Part shown: piece by piece, positions 1-8,662 of the stretch
Position numbering within the stretch: the stretch's first letter is position 1
Layout of the letters: each line of letters starts with the position of its first letter
DNA from: Enterobacteriaceae bacterium
GTDB lineage: Bacteria > Pseudomonadota > Gammaproteobacteria > Enterobacterales > Enterobacteriaceae
Length of the DNA: 20,679 nucleotides
NCBI GenBank assembly: GCA_022712475.1
Contig: JALAGK010000119.1
Span: 1 to 20,679, forward strand
Reading direction: 5' to 3'
Notes under the pieces: generated by a model
What the model was told of the DNA's origin: nothing
What the model saw: only the letters and a program-made list of their open reading frames with translations
Database searches by the model: none
Program-made: the position numbers and the translations under genes

Positions 1-242
1 ACTTTGCCAAAGCGGTCAGCGGCATAAACTGTGCCGTCCAGTGATGCCGGGTGCAGGTTTGAATAAAAATCACCAACACCGTCTCCAACAGAGGTTTTCC
101 ATGCCGTCTGCGGAGTAAACTGGTTAGTCACCTTCGGCAGTGGAGCCATTTGCACCACATCTTCTTCACTGCTAAACAGTGAACAGCCGCTGAGCAGCGT
201 CAGAGAAAGCAGCCCTGGCATGAATAGGTTACGCAATTGCAT
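1..242 (-). CDS. bamB: Outer membrane assembly lipoprotein BamB, 5' part
   Basis: This is the N-terminal 80 codons; the rest lies beyond the left edge of the window. The translation begins with a short lipoprotein signal peptide and a lipobox Leu-Ser-Gly-Cys, with the lipidated cysteine at residue 20. The segment that follows matches my memory of E. coli BamB closely, including the NQFTP and FYSNLHPA stretches. BamB is an outer-membrane lipoprotein with a beta-propeller that helps the BamA complex insert beta-barrel proteins. The propeller itself is not in the window. The ATG at 240-242 is preceded by GAGGG about seven bases upstream. It starts only 10 bases after the yfgM stop, so the two are probably co-transcribed, as in E. 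coli. Confidence 0.95.
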   Translation of the reverse strand, partial: MQLRNLFMPGLLSLTLLSGCSLFSSEEDVVQMAPLPKVTNQFTPQTAWKTSVGDGVGDFYSNLHPASLDGTVYAADRFGK

Positions 243-252
243 CGGGTCCCTC

Positions 253-873
253 TTAGCTGGATAAATTGTTTATTTTCATCTGCATCATTTCGCGCAGTGC
301 TGGCGAGGCATTGCTTGCAACACCCTGACTCCATGCATCACGCGCGCCCTTACGGTCACCCTTGCTCAGCAGCGCTTCACCGCGCACATCTGCAACAATG
401 GCCTTCCAGCCTTCACCTTTGACTACATCCAGCGTTTTCAGCGCATCGTCCGCCTGTTTTTGCTGAATCTGAATACGTGCCAGGCGCAGGCTCAATACTG
501 CCTGCAGATTATCATCTTTTGTGTTCTTAAGTCCCTGCTGCAGCTGGGCGGCCGCTTTAGCAAGTTCACTTTTATCTGCGTACTGCTGCGCCAGCTCCAA
601 CGCCGCAAACGCGCCATAAGAGCCCTGCGTGTCGGTCACAAATTTTTCAGCGTTGGCAAGCGTATCAGGTTTATCACCGTTCAAGCCACTGACCACTTTC
701 TGATATTCCTGCGATGTCACCATGGCGGAATCCGCCTTATGGTTGTTCCAGTAACGCCATCCCAGCAATGCCCCAATACCGATTACCACACCGACCAAAA
801 GCGCTTTGCCATTCTCGGCAAAGAAGCGTTTTACCGCTTCCATCTGATCGTTTTCGTTCTCATAAATTTCCAC
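253..873 (-). CDS. yfgM: YfgM, membrane-anchored TPR-like ancillary translocon protein
   Basis: The protein has 206 residues, as in E. coli. It has a short cytoplasmic N-terminus rich in Glu/Asn, one membrane segment at about residues 24-42, and a periplasmic helical TPR-like domain (TPR_21/YfgM family) to the C-terminus. In E. coli YfgM associates with SecYEG and with the chaperone PpiD, and helps hand secreted proteins to periplasmic chaperones. The start codon is GTG at 871-873, supported by AAGGAG ten bases upstream and by the conserved MEIYENEND N-terminus. It lies 35 bases after hisS and 10 before bamB in one minus-strand run. Pairing with bamB fits a shared envelope-biogenesis role. 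Nothing is truncated. Confidence 0.95.
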   Translation of the reverse strand: MEIYENENDQMEAVKRFFAENGKALLVGVVIGIGALLGWRYWNNHKADSAMVTSQEYQKVVSGLNGDKPDTLANAEKFVTDTQGSYGAFAALELAQQYADKSELAKAAAQLQQGLKNTKDDNLQAVLSLRLARIQIQQKQADDALKTLDVVKGEGWKAIVADVRGEALLSKGDRKGARDAWSQGVASNASPALREMMQMKINNLSS

Positions 874-908
874 GCAGTCTTTACTCCTTAACGCTAAGTC
901 TACCGGGC

Positions 909-2186
909 TTAGTGACCCAGTAGCGCCTGCAGATGAGTCGCTACATCATTCTGAAGCACAGTTTCCTGCTCTCCGGAACGTAAATCCTTCACTACTACTT
1001 TACCGCCTGCAACCTCATCCTCGCCAAGCACCAGCGCCACACGAGCACCCCACTTATCAGCACGGGCAAATTGCTTTTTAAAGTTGCCACCGCCATAGTT
1101 GGTCATCAGCTTGCAACCCGGCAAAGCATCACGCACCTTTTCTGCCAGAAGCATTGCCGCACTCTGAGTGCCTGCACCAGAGGAGATGAGATACATATCG
1201 ACAACAGAATCTGCTTTAAATTCCGGATTAACTGCCTGAACCAGCAAAACAAGTCGCTCAAGACCCATTGCAAAACCCACGCCTGGTGTTGCCCGGCCAC
1301 CCAGTTGCTCGACCAGCCCATCATAACGACCGCCCGCGCATACGGTACCCTGAGCGCCAAGACTGCTGGTTACCCATTCAAAAACGGTACGGTTGTAATA
1401 ATCAAGGCCACGCACCAGGCGCTGGTTGACGGTGTAGGTAATGCCTGCTGCGTCAAGGCAGGCACACAGACCAGCGAAGTGTTCGCGAGATTCTTCATCA
1501 AGATAGTCACCCAACTGCGGCGCGTCATTGAGCAGCGCCTGTACGCCCGGATTTTTTGAATCCAGCACGCGCAGCGGGTTGGTATACATACGGCGCTGGC
1601 TATCTTCATCAAGCTGTTCTTTAAACTGCTCAAGATAGGCTACCAGCGCATCACGATAAGCCGCACGGGCTTCGGAAGAGCCAATAGAGTTCAGCTCAAG
1701 GCTAACGTGCTGGTCAATACCCAGCTCACGCCACCAGCGAGCAGTCATCATGATCAACTCAGCGTCGATATCCGGCCCGGTCAGGCCAAAGGCTTCGGCA
1801 CCAATCTGATGAAACTGACGATAACGCCCTTTTTGAGGACGTTCGTGGCGGAACATGGGTCCGATATACCACAGACGCTGTTCCTGATTGTACAGCAGAC
1901 CATGTTCGATGCCCGCACGCACACAGCTTGCGGTCCCCTCGGGACGCAGTGTCAGGCTGTCACCGTTGCGGTCCTCAAAGGTATACATCTCTTTTTCGAC
2001 CACGTCGGTAACTTCACCGATGGCGCGTTTAAATAACGGGGTCTGCTCTACAATCGGAGTACGAATTTCGCTGTAGCCGTAGCTGCTGAGCACCTGTTTA
2101 AGAATGCCTTCAATTCGCTGCCAGAGCGCCGTCTCTGCCGGCAGGTAATCGTTCATGCCGCGGATGGCTTGAATGTTCTTTGCCAC
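909..2186 (-). CDS. hisS: Histidyl-tRNA synthetase
   Basis: This class II aminoacyl-tRNA synthetase charges tRNA-His with histidine in the cytoplasm. The 425 residues compare with 424 in E. coli. Visible signatures are the class II motif 2 region ([14 protein letters not shown]), the histidine-specific loop [15 protein letters not shown], the glycine-rich CAGGRYDGL, the motif 3 segment [11 protein letters not shown], and a C-terminal anticodon-binding domain from about residue 330. The start codon is GTG at 2184-2186, giving the conserved [16 protein letters not shown]-terminus. It lies downstream of ispG with a 114-base gap that carries a terminator-like hairpin (see that entry), so expression may be set by read-through or by a promoter inside ispG. 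Confidence 0.98.
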   Translation of the reverse strand: MAKNIQAIRGMNDYLPAETALWQRIEGILKQVLSSYGYSEIRTPIVEQTPLFKRAIGEVTDVVEKEMYTFEDRNGDSLTLRPEGTASCVRAGIEHGLLYNQEQRLWYIGPMFRHERPQKGRYRQFHQIGAEAFGLTGPDIDAELIMMTARWWRELGIDQHVSLELNSIGSSEARAAYRDALVAYLEQFKEQLDEDSQRRMYTNPLRVLDSKNPGVQALLNDAPQLGDYLDEESREHFAGLCACLDAAGITYTVNQRLVRGLDYYNRTVFEWVTSSLGAQGTVCAGGRYDGLVEQLGGRATPGVGFAMGLERLVLLVQAVNPEFKADSVVDMYLISSGAGTQSAAMLLAEKVRDALPGCKLMTNYGGGNFKKQFARADKWGARVALVLGEDEVAGGKVVVKDLRSGEQETVLQNDVATHLQALLGH

Positions 2187-2209
2187 GTTTGTTCTCTGTT
2201 ATCTCATAC

Positions 2210-2263
2210 AAAAAATGAACCCGTAATGAGACTGCCCTGGCTGGCAGAGCGTCTCGCGGGTTC
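2210..2263 (-). terminator. Terminator-like hairpin (possible attenuator) between ispG and hisS
   Basis: The outer arms GAACCCG (2217-2223) and CGGGTTC (2257-2263) pair perfectly. The next arms GAGAC (2228-2232) and GTCTC (2251-2255) also pair, and TGCC/GGCA (2233-2236/2243-2246) closes a six-base loop. Small asymmetric bulges separate the stems. On the minus strand the base of the stem is followed after one base by six T (2215-2210), the form of an intrinsic terminator. Only 23 bases lie between the T run and the hisS start. It could end ispG messages or attenuate hisS; the sequence does not say which. Confidence 0.6.
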
Positions 2264-2300
2264 AATCATACACGTGAAGCGCGCCGCTTCACAATTTGCT

Positions 2301-3419
2301 TTATTTTTCCAGCTGATGAACATCGATGCGTTTTTGTTCATCCAGCATTGAGGCTTTGGCACGGATCTTTGCCTCAAGCTGCGCGATCATATCGTCGTTA
2401 TCGAGTCTGTCTTTACGCACGCCTTCCTCATAGAAGCCGCTTTTGCGGTTGCCACCCGTCACACCCAGTGTGGATACCAGCGCCTCGCCAGGGCCATTAA
2501 CCACACAACCGATAATAGAAACATCCATCGGCGTGGTGATATCTTCAAGGCGCTGCTCCAGCGCGTTAACCGTACCGATAACGTCAAATTCCTGACGTGA
2601 GCAGGTTGGACAGGCGATGAAGTTGATCCCACGTGCGCGAATGCGCAGTGACTTCAGGATATCAAAACCGACTTTGATCTCTTCGACCGGATCGGCTGCC
2701 AGTGAAACGCGCAGGGTGTCGCCGATGCCTTCAGAGAGCAGCAAGCCAAGACCGATGGCGGATTTCACCGCACCACTACGTGCACCACCCGCTTCGGTTA
2801 TCCCCAGATGTAAAGGCTGATCGATAGCCTTTGCCAGCAGACGATAGGCTTCCACCGCAAGAAAGACATCAGAAGCTTTGACGCTTACTTTAAACTGATC
2901 AAAGTTAAGCCGGTCAAGGTGATCCACATGGCGCATGGCCGATTCCAGCAGTGCCTGTGGTGTCGGCTCACCGTATTTTTCCTGCAGATCTTTTTCAAGC
3001 GATCCGGCGTTAACGCCGATACGGATAGGGATATTTTTGTCACGCGCGCAGTCAACGACCTGACGAATGCGCTCTTCGTTGCCAATGTTGCCTGGATTGA
3101 TACGCAAGCAATCTACGCCATATTCCGCCACTTTGAGCGCGATACGGTAATCGAAGTGGATATCTGCCACCAGCGGCAGAGTGACCTGCTGCTTGATAAG
3201 TTTAAACGCTTCGGCAGCGTCCATAGTAGGAACGGAGACACGCACAATATCGGCACCTGCACGTGCCAGCGCGTTAATCTGACCAACTGTGGCCTCCACA
3301 TCCGTAGTACGCGTGTTGGTCATGGACTGTACGGCGATGGGAGCGCCATCACCGACAGGAACATTACCAACGTAGATACGGGTTGATTTTCTGCGCTGAA
3401 TAGGTGATTCGTGATTCAT
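2301..3419 (-). CDS. ispG: 4-hydroxy-3-methylbut-2-enyl diphosphate synthase (flavodoxin), IspG/GcpE
   Basis: IspG converts 2-C-methyl-D-erythritol 2,4-cyclodiphosphate to HMBPP, the penultimate step of the MEP isoprenoid pathway, using a [4Fe-4S] cluster and reducing power from flavodoxin. The 372 residues equal the E. coli length. The N-terminal TIM barrel runs to about residue 260. The C-terminal cluster domain shows Cys270, Cys273 and Cys305 plus Glu312, the known cluster ligands (ACPTCS and [10 protein letters not shown]). The ATG at 3417-3419 gives the conserved [10 protein letters not shown] start. It follows rodZ by 34 bases and was probably transcribed with it. As an Fe-S enzyme it depends on the isc products encoded in the same window. 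Confidence 0.98.
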   Translation of the reverse strand: MNHESPIQRRKSTRIYVGNVPVGDGAPIAVQSMTNTRTTDVEATVGQINALARAGADIVRVSVPTMDAAEAFKLIKQQVTLPLVADIHFDYRIALKVAEYGVDCLRINPGNIGNEERIRQVVDCARDKNIPIRIGVNAGSLEKDLQEKYGEPTPQALLESAMRHVDHLDRLNFDQFKVSVKASDVFLAVEAYRLLAKAIDQPLHLGITEAGGARSGAVKSAIGLGLLLSEGIGDTLRVSLAADPVEEIKVGFDILKSLRIRARGINFIACPTCSRQEFDVIGTVNALEQRLEDITTPMDVSIIGCVVNGPGEALVSTLGVTGGNRKSGFYEEGVRKDRLDNDDMIAQLEAKIRAKASMLDEQKRIDVHQLEK

Positions 3420-3453
3420 GCTACTTCTCTGTCTTTGCCGCTTGTGCTGTGCA

Positions 3454-4485
3454 TTATTCTGCGTTCAGCGTAAAGCGAGCAACCTGGCTTGTTCTGATAA
3501 AGCGGCTCAGATCGACAGGTTTACCCTGATACTGAATCTGAACAGCAGCTGGTGCACCAATCTTCAGTCGATACGGTGCCTGGCCAGTCAGGTTCAGACT
3601 GCCGTCTTTGCGCTGCATACCACTGAACAGTTTTTTGCCAGTAGCATCCGTCACTTCCAGCCAGCAGTCAGCGTTAAAATTCATAACAATGGCGTTAGCA
3701 TCTGCCTGAGGCTGAGTTGCAGCCTGTTCAGTAGGCAGCGTACCTGTGGTCGCATCAGTAATGTTGGTGTTGGTATCTGTATTCGCTGTGGCAGCGCCAT
3801 CAACATTCGCCTGGCCAGGTGAAACAACGGCAGACTGCGTGTTGTTATCGGCCTGAGCAGTAGTGGGTGCAGTGGTGCTATTCTGCGCAGTTGTGTCTGG
3901 CGCAGTAGTCTGGCCACCTGGGTTAGAAGGCTCTGTGGTCTGTACCTGCTCAGAACCTGAGTTCTGTCCCACAATCTCGCCATTGTTAAGCGGAACAGAT
4001 TGAGGTGTTGTGTTGTCGTTACCCACTTCCGGCGTTGAGGCATCGGCCATAGAATTGATTTCTTCCTGCTGAGCCTTGTGGTTTTGCCACCACCAGGCGC
4101 CAGTCAGACCGATAACAACAAAAAGCACCAACCAGGTGAAGCTCATCAACCAGCCATCGCGCTTTTTGCGGCGCTTGCCTAGTGTAAAGCCCTGCACCGC
4201 CTGAACCTTTGACGATTTAAGCGGGATCTGCTTTTCCATCATCGGAAGCAGTTCTTCCTCAGGGATATGCACAAGACGCGCGTATGATCGGATGTACCCA
4301 CGCAGAAAAGTCGATGCCAGATCGCCAGGAGTGTTGTTCTCTTCGATCTCACGTACGGTAGAAACCTTAAGACACAGTCTCTCCGCCACCATCTGTTGGC
4401 TCAGTCCGAGTTGCTCACGGGCGCTACGTAGACGTTCACCCGTACTTAATGCTGTATTTTGTTCGTGATTGGCTTCAGTATTCAT
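3454..4485 (-). CDS. rodZ: Cytoskeleton protein RodZ
   Basis: RodZ is a bitopic inner-membrane protein that links MreB filaments to the wall-synthesis machinery and keeps rod shape. The 343 residues compare with about 337 in E. coli. In order: a cytoplasmic helix-turn-helix domain (about 16-80) that binds MreB rather than DNA, a basic juxtamembrane stretch GKRRKKRD (103-110), one membrane helix (about 112-133), a low-complexity periplasmic linker rich in Thr, Gln, Asn and Ala (about 140-256), and a C-terminal beta domain (DUF4115 type, about 257-343). The ATG at 4483-4485 gives MNTEANHEQ; no strong Shine-Dalgarno is visible upstream. It begins the minus-strand run rodZ-ispG-hisS after a 401-base gap. 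Confidence 0.96.
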   Translation of the reverse strand: MNTEANHEQNTALSTGERLRSAREQLGLSQQMVAERLCLKVSTVREIEENNTPGDLASTFLRGYIRSYARLVHIPEEELLPMMEKQIPLKSSKVQAVQGFTLGKRRKKRDGWLMSFTWLVLFVVIGLTGAWWWQNHKAQQEEINSMADASTPEVGNDNTTPQSVPLNNGEIVGQNSGSEQVQTTEPSNPGGQTTAPDTTAQNSTTAPTTAQADNNTQSAVVSPGQANVDGAATANTDTNTNITDATTGTLPTEQAATQPQADANAIVMNFNADCWLEVTDATGKKLFSGMQRKDGSLNLTGQAPYRLKIGAPAAVQIQYQGKPVDLSRFIRTSQVARFTLNAE

Positions 4486-4886
4486 TCGCTACAACTGCTG
4501 GAACTGTTGAAATAAATAAACAGACGCCGACTCACTTAAGCGCACTCCGCGCTGTGCCCGCGCCGCGAAAAAATCTTTGTATGAAGCTACACTCGCTCCA
4601 TCCGAACACCCAGCTATGCCCCTGAACAAGCAAACTTACGCAGGTTCCTTAACCATAGACAGCTTTTTATCAACTGTCCGGTTTATCTGAACATAAGTCC
4701 TAAGGGATACGCAGCTAAACTGTTGTTGTACCGCTACATACTGCCCTAAAGTACCAGGAAACGCACCGTGTTTGTGAAATTTGCTGAAATATTCCGGCGC
4801 CGTATTTCACTGCTGAAAAAAAATGGTGCTTTTTTATGCTGGCCGTCATCAGCACTGATAGCCAGCATAGGGTTATCCGCAGCAAA
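4486..4886. other. Intergenic region between rlmN and rodZ, leader of rodZ
   Basis: These 401 bases hold no convincing gene. The minus strand should contain the rodZ promoter and leader, but no clear -35/-10 pair stood out. Visible structure includes a small inverted repeat GACAG/CTGTC (4658-4662/4674-4678) and, nearest rlmN, the strong hairpin and T tract listed separately at 4816-4869. A plus-strand reading frame from about 4768 runs into the antisense of rlmN and has no supporting signal. Confidence 0.6.
4816..4869 (-). terminator. Hairpin with downstream T8 tract at the 3' end of rlmN
   Basis: A perfect nine-base inverted repeat, TATGCTGGC (4835-4843) and GCCAGCATA (4861-4869), lies 17 bases past the rlmN stop. 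Inside the 17-base loop ATCA/TGAT can extend it. On the minus strand the hairpin is followed after 11 bases by a run of eight T (4823-4816). The spacing is longer than in a canonical intrinsic terminator. The intervening AGCAC can pair with GTGCU in the apical loop (plus-strand bases 4826-4830 with 4851-4855). It most likely ends or stabilises the rlmN transcript. Confidence 0.4.
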
Positions 4887-6053
4887 TCAGACTGCTTTTA
4901 CCGCAATTGGTTCCCCCTGCGCACGTTTACGCAGAGTTCGTTTGGTACGGTCAATCACCTCACCTGCCAACTGACCACAGGCTGCATCAATATCATCACC
5001 GCGGGTTTTACGCACAATGGTGGTAAACCCATATTCCATCAGTACTTTAGAGAAACGATCAATACGGCTGTTAGAACTGCGGCCATAAGGCGCACCCGGG
5101 AACGGGTTCCATGGAATCAGGTTAATTTTGCACGGCGTGTCTTTCAGGCACTCCGCGAGCTGATGGGCATGCTCTGTGCCGTCGTTGATGTGATCGAGCA
5201 TCACGTACTCAATCGTCACACGCCCCTGATTGGCATTGGATTTATCAAGATAACGGCGCACGGACGCAAGAAAAGACTCGATATTATATTTCTTGTTGAT
5301 AGGCATGATTTCGTCACGGATAGCATCCGTTGGCGCATGTAGCGAAATCGCCAGCGCAACGTCAATCATATCGCCAAGCTTATCCAGCGCAGGCACCACA
5401 CCTGAAGTGGAAATAGTCACGCGACGCTTGGACAGGCCAAAGCCAAAGTCATCAAGCATAATTTCCATCGCGGGGACCACGTTGGTCAGGTTGAGCAACG
5501 GCTCGCCCATCCCCATCATCACCACGTTGGTGATAGGGCGCTGACCGGTCACCTTCGCAGCACCAATAATTTTTGCCGCACGCCAGACCTGGCCAATAAT
5601 TTCGGATACGCGCAGATTGCGGTTAAAGCCCTGCTGCGCAGTAGAGCAAAACTTGCACTCAAGTGCGCAACCTACCTGAGAGGAGACGCACAGAGTCGCG
5701 CGGTCTTCTTCCGGGATATATACGGTTTCAACGCGCTGGCCGCCGACGAGAATAGCCCACTTAATGGTGCCGTCGCTGGAGCGCTGCTCCTCAACCACTT
5801 CCGGCGCTCGGATTTCAGCAACCTCTTTCAGGCGGCTGCGCAGCACCTTGTTGATATCCGTCATTTCGTCGAAATCATCACAGCAGTAGTGATACATCCA
5901 CTTCATGACCTGATCGGCACGAAAAGGTTTTTCACCCATGTCGCTGAAAAATTTACGTAAATCCTGACGAGTGAGATCCAGCAGATTGATTTTTTCATTT
6001 TTGCTGGCAATGGCGGACGGCGTGGTCCCGGACGTGACAATTTGCTCTGACAT
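4887..6053 (-). CDS. rlmN: Dual-specificity 23S rRNA/tRNA adenine C2-methyltransferase RlmN
   Basis: RlmN is a radical-SAM enzyme that methylates C2 of A2503 in 23S rRNA and A37 in some tRNAs. The 388 residues compare with 384 in E. coli. The cluster motif CxxxCxxC is at Cys129, Cys133 and Cys136 (GCALECKFC). The two further conserved cysteines, equivalent to E. coli Cys118 and the methyl-carrying Cys355, are Cys122 and Cys359. The SAM-binding GMGEPLLN motif is present. The ATG at 6051-6053 gives MSEQIVTSG. The four extra residues relative to E. coli fall in the N-terminal region. It sits 171 bases after ndk, with a terminator-like hairpin between, so it probably has its own promoter. Confidence 0.97.
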   Translation of the reverse strand: MSEQIVTSGTTPSAIASKNEKINLLDLTRQDLRKFFSDMGEKPFRADQVMKWMYHYCCDDFDEMTDINKVLRSRLKEVAEIRAPEVVEEQRSSDGTIKWAILVGGQRVETVYIPEEDRATLCVSSQVGCALECKFCSTAQQGFNRNLRVSEIIGQVWRAAKIIGAAKVTGQRPITNVVMMGMGEPLLNLTNVVPAMEIMLDDFGFGLSKRRVTISTSGVVPALDKLGDMIDVALAISLHAPTDAIRDEIMPINKKYNIESFLASVRRYLDKSNANQGRVTIEYVMLDHINDGTEHAHQLAECLKDTPCKINLIPWNPFPGAPYGRSSNSRIDRFSKVLMEYGFTTIVRKTRGDDIDAACGQLAGEVIDRTKRTLRKRAQGEPIAVKAV

Positions 6054-6100
6054 AATGTTTTCCGGCCTCGTTGTTACACGTTATGGCCCCTGGAGGGTTA

Positions 6101-6140
6101 TAAAATGAAGCGCCTCTGAACACCATCGTCCAGAGGCGCT
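6101..6140 (-). terminator. Probable intrinsic terminator of ndk
   Basis: A perfect ten-base inverted repeat, AGCGCCTCTG (6109-6118) and CAGAGGCGCT (6131-6140), with a 12-base loop, lies in the ndk-rlmN gap. On the minus strand the stem is followed by TTCATTTTAT, a modest U-rich tail. This fits termination of ndk. The tail is weaker than ideal, so some read-through into rlmN is possible. Confidence 0.65.
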
Positions 6141-6224
6141 GCATTGTACAAATTCTGCGGCGTGTATGCTATGCCCACAGCGGGCAAGGATGAAAGAAAA
6201 TGTAAACGCCGCTTAATAATGTAC

Positions 6225-6656
6225 TTAGCGGGTACGCTTACACACTTCGCCTTCACCAAAGAAGAATGCAATTTCACGCGCGGCAGACTCAACGGAGTCA
6301 GAGCCATGGGTGCCGTTTTCAGTCAGGCTGTCAGCATAATCAGCACGCAGCGTACCAGCCAGCGCATTTTCCGGGTTGGTTGCACCCAGAATTTCACGGT
6401 GACGACGCACCGCAGATTCACCTTCCAGCACAGAAACCACAACCGGGCCTGAGGTCATGAATTCAACCAGGCCGTCAAAGAACGGTCTACCGTCGTGCTC
6501 AGCATAGAAGCCGCGCGCCTGTTCAACGGTCAGGTGCAGCATTTTGGTGCCAACAATTTTCAGCCCCGCCGTTTCGAAACGGGCAAAAATTTCGCCGATT
6601 ACGTTTTTCGCCACCGCATTCGGCTTGATGATGGAAAACGTACGTTCAATTGCCAT
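6225..6656 (-). CDS. ndk: Nucleoside diphosphate kinase
   Basis: Ndk transfers the gamma phosphate between nucleoside triphosphates and diphosphates through a phosphohistidine and balances cellular NTP and dNTP pools. The 143 residues equal the E. coli length. Visible are the N-terminal [12 protein letters not shown] with Lys11, the ATNP segment (92-95) and the active-site His117 in GTHGSDS. The start ATG at 6654-6656 follows a leader with a small CCGG/CCGG hairpin and a good promoter (see that entry). In E. coli K-12 its upstream neighbours are pbpC and yfhM; here the next gene is sseA, divergently oriented. No defect is seen. Confidence 0.98.
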   Translation of the reverse strand: MAIERTFSIIKPNAVAKNVIGEIFARFETAGLKIVGTKMLHLTVEQARGFYAEHDGRPFFDGLVEFMTSGPVVVSVLEGESAVRRHREILGATNPENALAGTLRADYADSLTENGTHGSDSVESAAREIAFFFGEGEVCKRTR

Positions 6657-6721
6657 GACTTACTACCTCATAGTTATGTTCTGTTGTGCCGGCAAAACCG
6701 GTATATGTAAAAGTGGCGAGG

Positions 6722-6779
6722 ATTATAAAGAGAGGTGCTGCCCTTGCCTATGGTTAGAGATAACATTTTTTTAAAAAAT
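6722..6779 (-). promoter_or_regulatory. Probable ndk promoter with upstream AT tract
   Basis: On the minus strand a perfect -10 hexamer TATAAT (6727-6722) is separated by 17 bases from a -35-like TAGGCA (6750-6745, four of six matches). An A/T-only tract at 6765-6779 lies about 50-64 bases before the expected start, where an UP element would act. The start is predicted near 6715, giving a leader of about 60 bases. This is read from sequence; no start site is known. Confidence 0.6.
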
Positions 6780-6933
6780 CCCGTTTTTCAGCAACACTCT
6801 CGCACAGACGTAATTTTATGCTTTTGCATTACAGTAACGAGCGGAAGCTGGCTCGCATCCCTGAGAACACGCGCTTGTCGCAGGCGCTAAAAACATCGAC
6901 AATCCACAGCGATATACTGACGCGGAGGCAAGC

Positions 6934-7782
6934 ATGACCCTCTCTTTATTTGTGACGAGCGACTGGCTCACAGAACATCTCGACGACCCAGAAGTACAGA
7001 TTATTGATGCCCGTATGGCTCCCCCCGGCCAGGAGCACCGCGATGTGCCCGCAGAATACCGCGCGGGCCATCTTCCGCGGTCCGTTTTCTTTGATATTGA
7101 AGCGCTTTCTGACCACACCACCCCGCTACCGCATATGATGCCACGCCCGGAGAGCTTTGCCATTGCCATGCGTGAGCTTGGCGTTTGCCGCGACAAACAT
7201 CTGGTGGTGTATGACGAAGGCGATCTGTTCTCTGCCCCGCGCGCCTGGTGGATGCTGAAAACCTTTGGCGCCCCAACGGTCTCCATTCTCGCTGGCGGTC
7301 TGGCTGGCTGGAAAGCCCAGCAGCGTGAGCTGGAAACTGGCATCGTGGATTTGCCAGAAGGCGAGTTTGACGTAAAATTTGATGCGCAAGCGGTTAAACG
7401 TCTGACCGACGTTCTGCTGGTAAGTCACGAAGGCGGTGCGCAACTTGTCGATGCTCGTCCGGCGCCACGCTTTGATGCACAAGCTGATGAACCCCGTCCG
7501 GGGCTACGCCGCGGCCATATTCCTGGCGCACTTAACGTGCCGTGGGGCGAGCTGGTTGAAAATGGGCAGTTAAAAGACAGTGCTGCGCTTGCCGCCATTT
7601 TTCAACAGCATGGCGTAGACCTGGAGCAACCCGTCATTGCCAGCTGTGGCTCTGGTGTAACTGGCGCGGTTGTAGTGCTGGCGCTACATACGCTGGGCGC
7701 GACTAACGTTACGCTTTACGACGGCTCATGGAGCGAATGGGGCGCGCGTGACGACCTGCCGGTCGAGCCTGTGGGAAACTGA
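6934..7782 (+). CDS. sseA: 3-mercaptopyruvate sulfurtransferase
   Basis: SseA has 282 residues (E. coli 281) and two tandem rhodanese domains. The N-terminal one (about 1-135) is inactive. The C-terminal one (about 165-280) carries the active-site Cys238 in CGSGVT, the loop that marks mercaptopyruvate sulfurtransferases and distinguishes them from thiosulfate-using rhodanese. It moves sulfur from 3-mercaptopyruvate to thiol acceptors or cyanide in the cytoplasm. The ATG at 6934 is preceded by CGGAGG. The gene is oriented away from ndk, across a 277-base gap with no gene, and converges on sseB. Upstream neighbours differ from E. coli, where yfhM precedes it. Confidence 0.96.
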   Translation: MTLSLFVTSDWLTEHLDDPEVQIIDARMAPPGQEHRDVPAEYRAGHLPRSVFFDIEALSDHTTPLPHMMPRPESFAIAMRELGVCRDKHLVVYDEGDLFSAPRAWWMLKTFGAPTVSILAGGLAGWKAQQRELETGIVDLPEGEFDVKFDAQAVKRLTDVLLVSHEGGAQLVDARPAPRFDAQADEPRPGLRRGHIPGALNVPWGELVENGQLKDSAALAAIFQQHGVDLEQPVIASCGSGVTGAVVVLALHTLGATNVTLYDGSWSEWGARDDLPVEPVGN

Positions 7783-7815
7783 TTTCTCGTTATCGCTGAC
7801 TATCTATCGTAACTG

Positions 7816-7841
7816 AAACGGCCCCTTACGGGGCCGTTTTT
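7816..7841. terminator. Shared terminator between convergent sseA and sseB
   Basis: A perfect ten-base stem, AAACGGCCCC (7816-7825) and GGGGCCGTTT (7830-7839), closes a four-base TTAC loop and is followed on the plus strand by a T run ending at 7841. It is a strong intrinsic terminator for sseA. Read on the minus strand, the tail is only TTTC, so it is weaker for sseB. The sseB stop codon (7842-7840) sits in the base of the structure. Confidence 0.9.
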
Positions 7842-8616
7842 AGATAATGCGATTGGTTTTGAAGTCGCGCAGGAAGCTGCCCCAGCGCCGCTCGTAGAAT
7901 GGCGTCAAATGCGCCATCATAAAGTGGCTGATGCCGCCCTCACCTTCAGCAATAAGGCAGATGTCCAACGGGTCGTCGCCCGGTAGCGTATCCATTGCAA
8001 CACTACCTGCCGTCTGGATGATAGCTTCTACGTCACCCTCGGCCTCAATTCCCAGTAGTAGCACTGCCTGCTGCTGCGCCTGCTCTTTTAACGAACAAAT
8101 ATAAGCACGCTTCACAGTATTTATTCCTTTGAACAGGGTGGTCAATGAGTCAATCATTTGCGCCGGTGGCGCGCTTACTTCAGAAAGTAGTAGCGCTTCG
8201 CCGCCCTCCAGAACCGTTTGCTGGCTAAGCGGATCCCCTTCTTTACTGAGCAGATGGCTGATTTCCCGCGGCGTAAACTCTTTTCCGGTCGGTAACCTGG
8301 CGTTAAGGAACAGCGTTTCGCCAAGCGTCATCTCAAACAACGTACGTACTGGCATCACCACAAACGCCTGCTCGTCTGCTACCGCCTGTTCCAGCGCTTC
8401 CAGCGAGCTAAAAAACGGAATAACCGATGTACCGTCATCCTTTTCCCAGTGTTGTAGATCCACCGCGCTATCGGCATCTATCGTCTCGCCTTGTGCGGAT
8501 TCACCAGGCACCCAGACGCTGGCCTCCAACAGTGCGCGGAAGAACGCCGGACGATGCGCCGGTTCAGTTGCCGCTTGCTCCAGCAGCGTTTCTAATTCAT
8601 TTTTTGTTTCTGACAT
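7840..8616 (-). CDS. sseB: Enhanced serine sensitivity protein SseB
   Basis: The protein has 258 residues when started at the ATG at 8614-8616, the same as E. coli SseB (MSETKNELE start). An in-frame TTG five codons upstream is possible but has no better ribosome site. An N-terminal SseB domain (about residues 10-125) is followed by a C-terminal SseB domain ending in FLRDFKTNRII. In E. coli, overexpression raises sensitivity to serine; the biochemical role is not known. It converges with sseA and follows pepB on the same strand by 156 bases. A hairpin lies just before its start, so its transcription and translation may be separately controlled. Confidence 0.93.
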   Translation of the reverse strand: MSETKNELETLLEQAATEPAHRPAFFRALLEASVWVPGESAQGETIDADSAVDLQHWEKDDGTSVIPFFSSLEALEQAVADEQAFVVMPVRTLFEMTLGETLFLNARLPTGKEFTPREISHLLSKEGDPLSQQTVLEGGEALLLSEVSAPPAQMIDSLTTLFKGINTVKRAYICSLKEQAQQQAVLLLGIEAEGDVEAIIQTAGSVAMDTLPGDDPLDICLIAEGEGGISHFMMAHLTPFYERRWGSFLRDFKTNRII

Positions 8617-8634
8617 AGGGTTATCCGTCAAACA

Positions 8635-8662
8635 GCGGCATCTGCTTTAATACAAATGCCGC
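8635..8662 (-). repeat. Inverted repeat in the pepB-sseB gap
   Basis: GCGGCAT (8635-8641) and ATGCCGC (8656-8662) form a seven-base perfect stem with a 14-base loop, ending 18 bases before the sseB start. On the minus strand it is followed by TGTTTGACGG, a poor U tail. It could weakly end pepB messages or structure the sseB leader. Also in this gap are smaller dyads GCCTGCAGGC and CTGG/CCAG. Confidence 0.4.

Noticed and set aside
4768..4974. Small plus-strand ORF (68 codons) in the rlmN-rodZ gap
   Set aside because: Its second half is antisense to rlmN, it has no ribosome site, and it crosses the hairpin at 4835-4869.
6764..6779. A/T palindrome upstream of ndk as a possible terminator or IS end
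   Set aside because: It has no GC stem and no flanking repeat. It is better explained as an UP-element-like tract of the ndk promoter.
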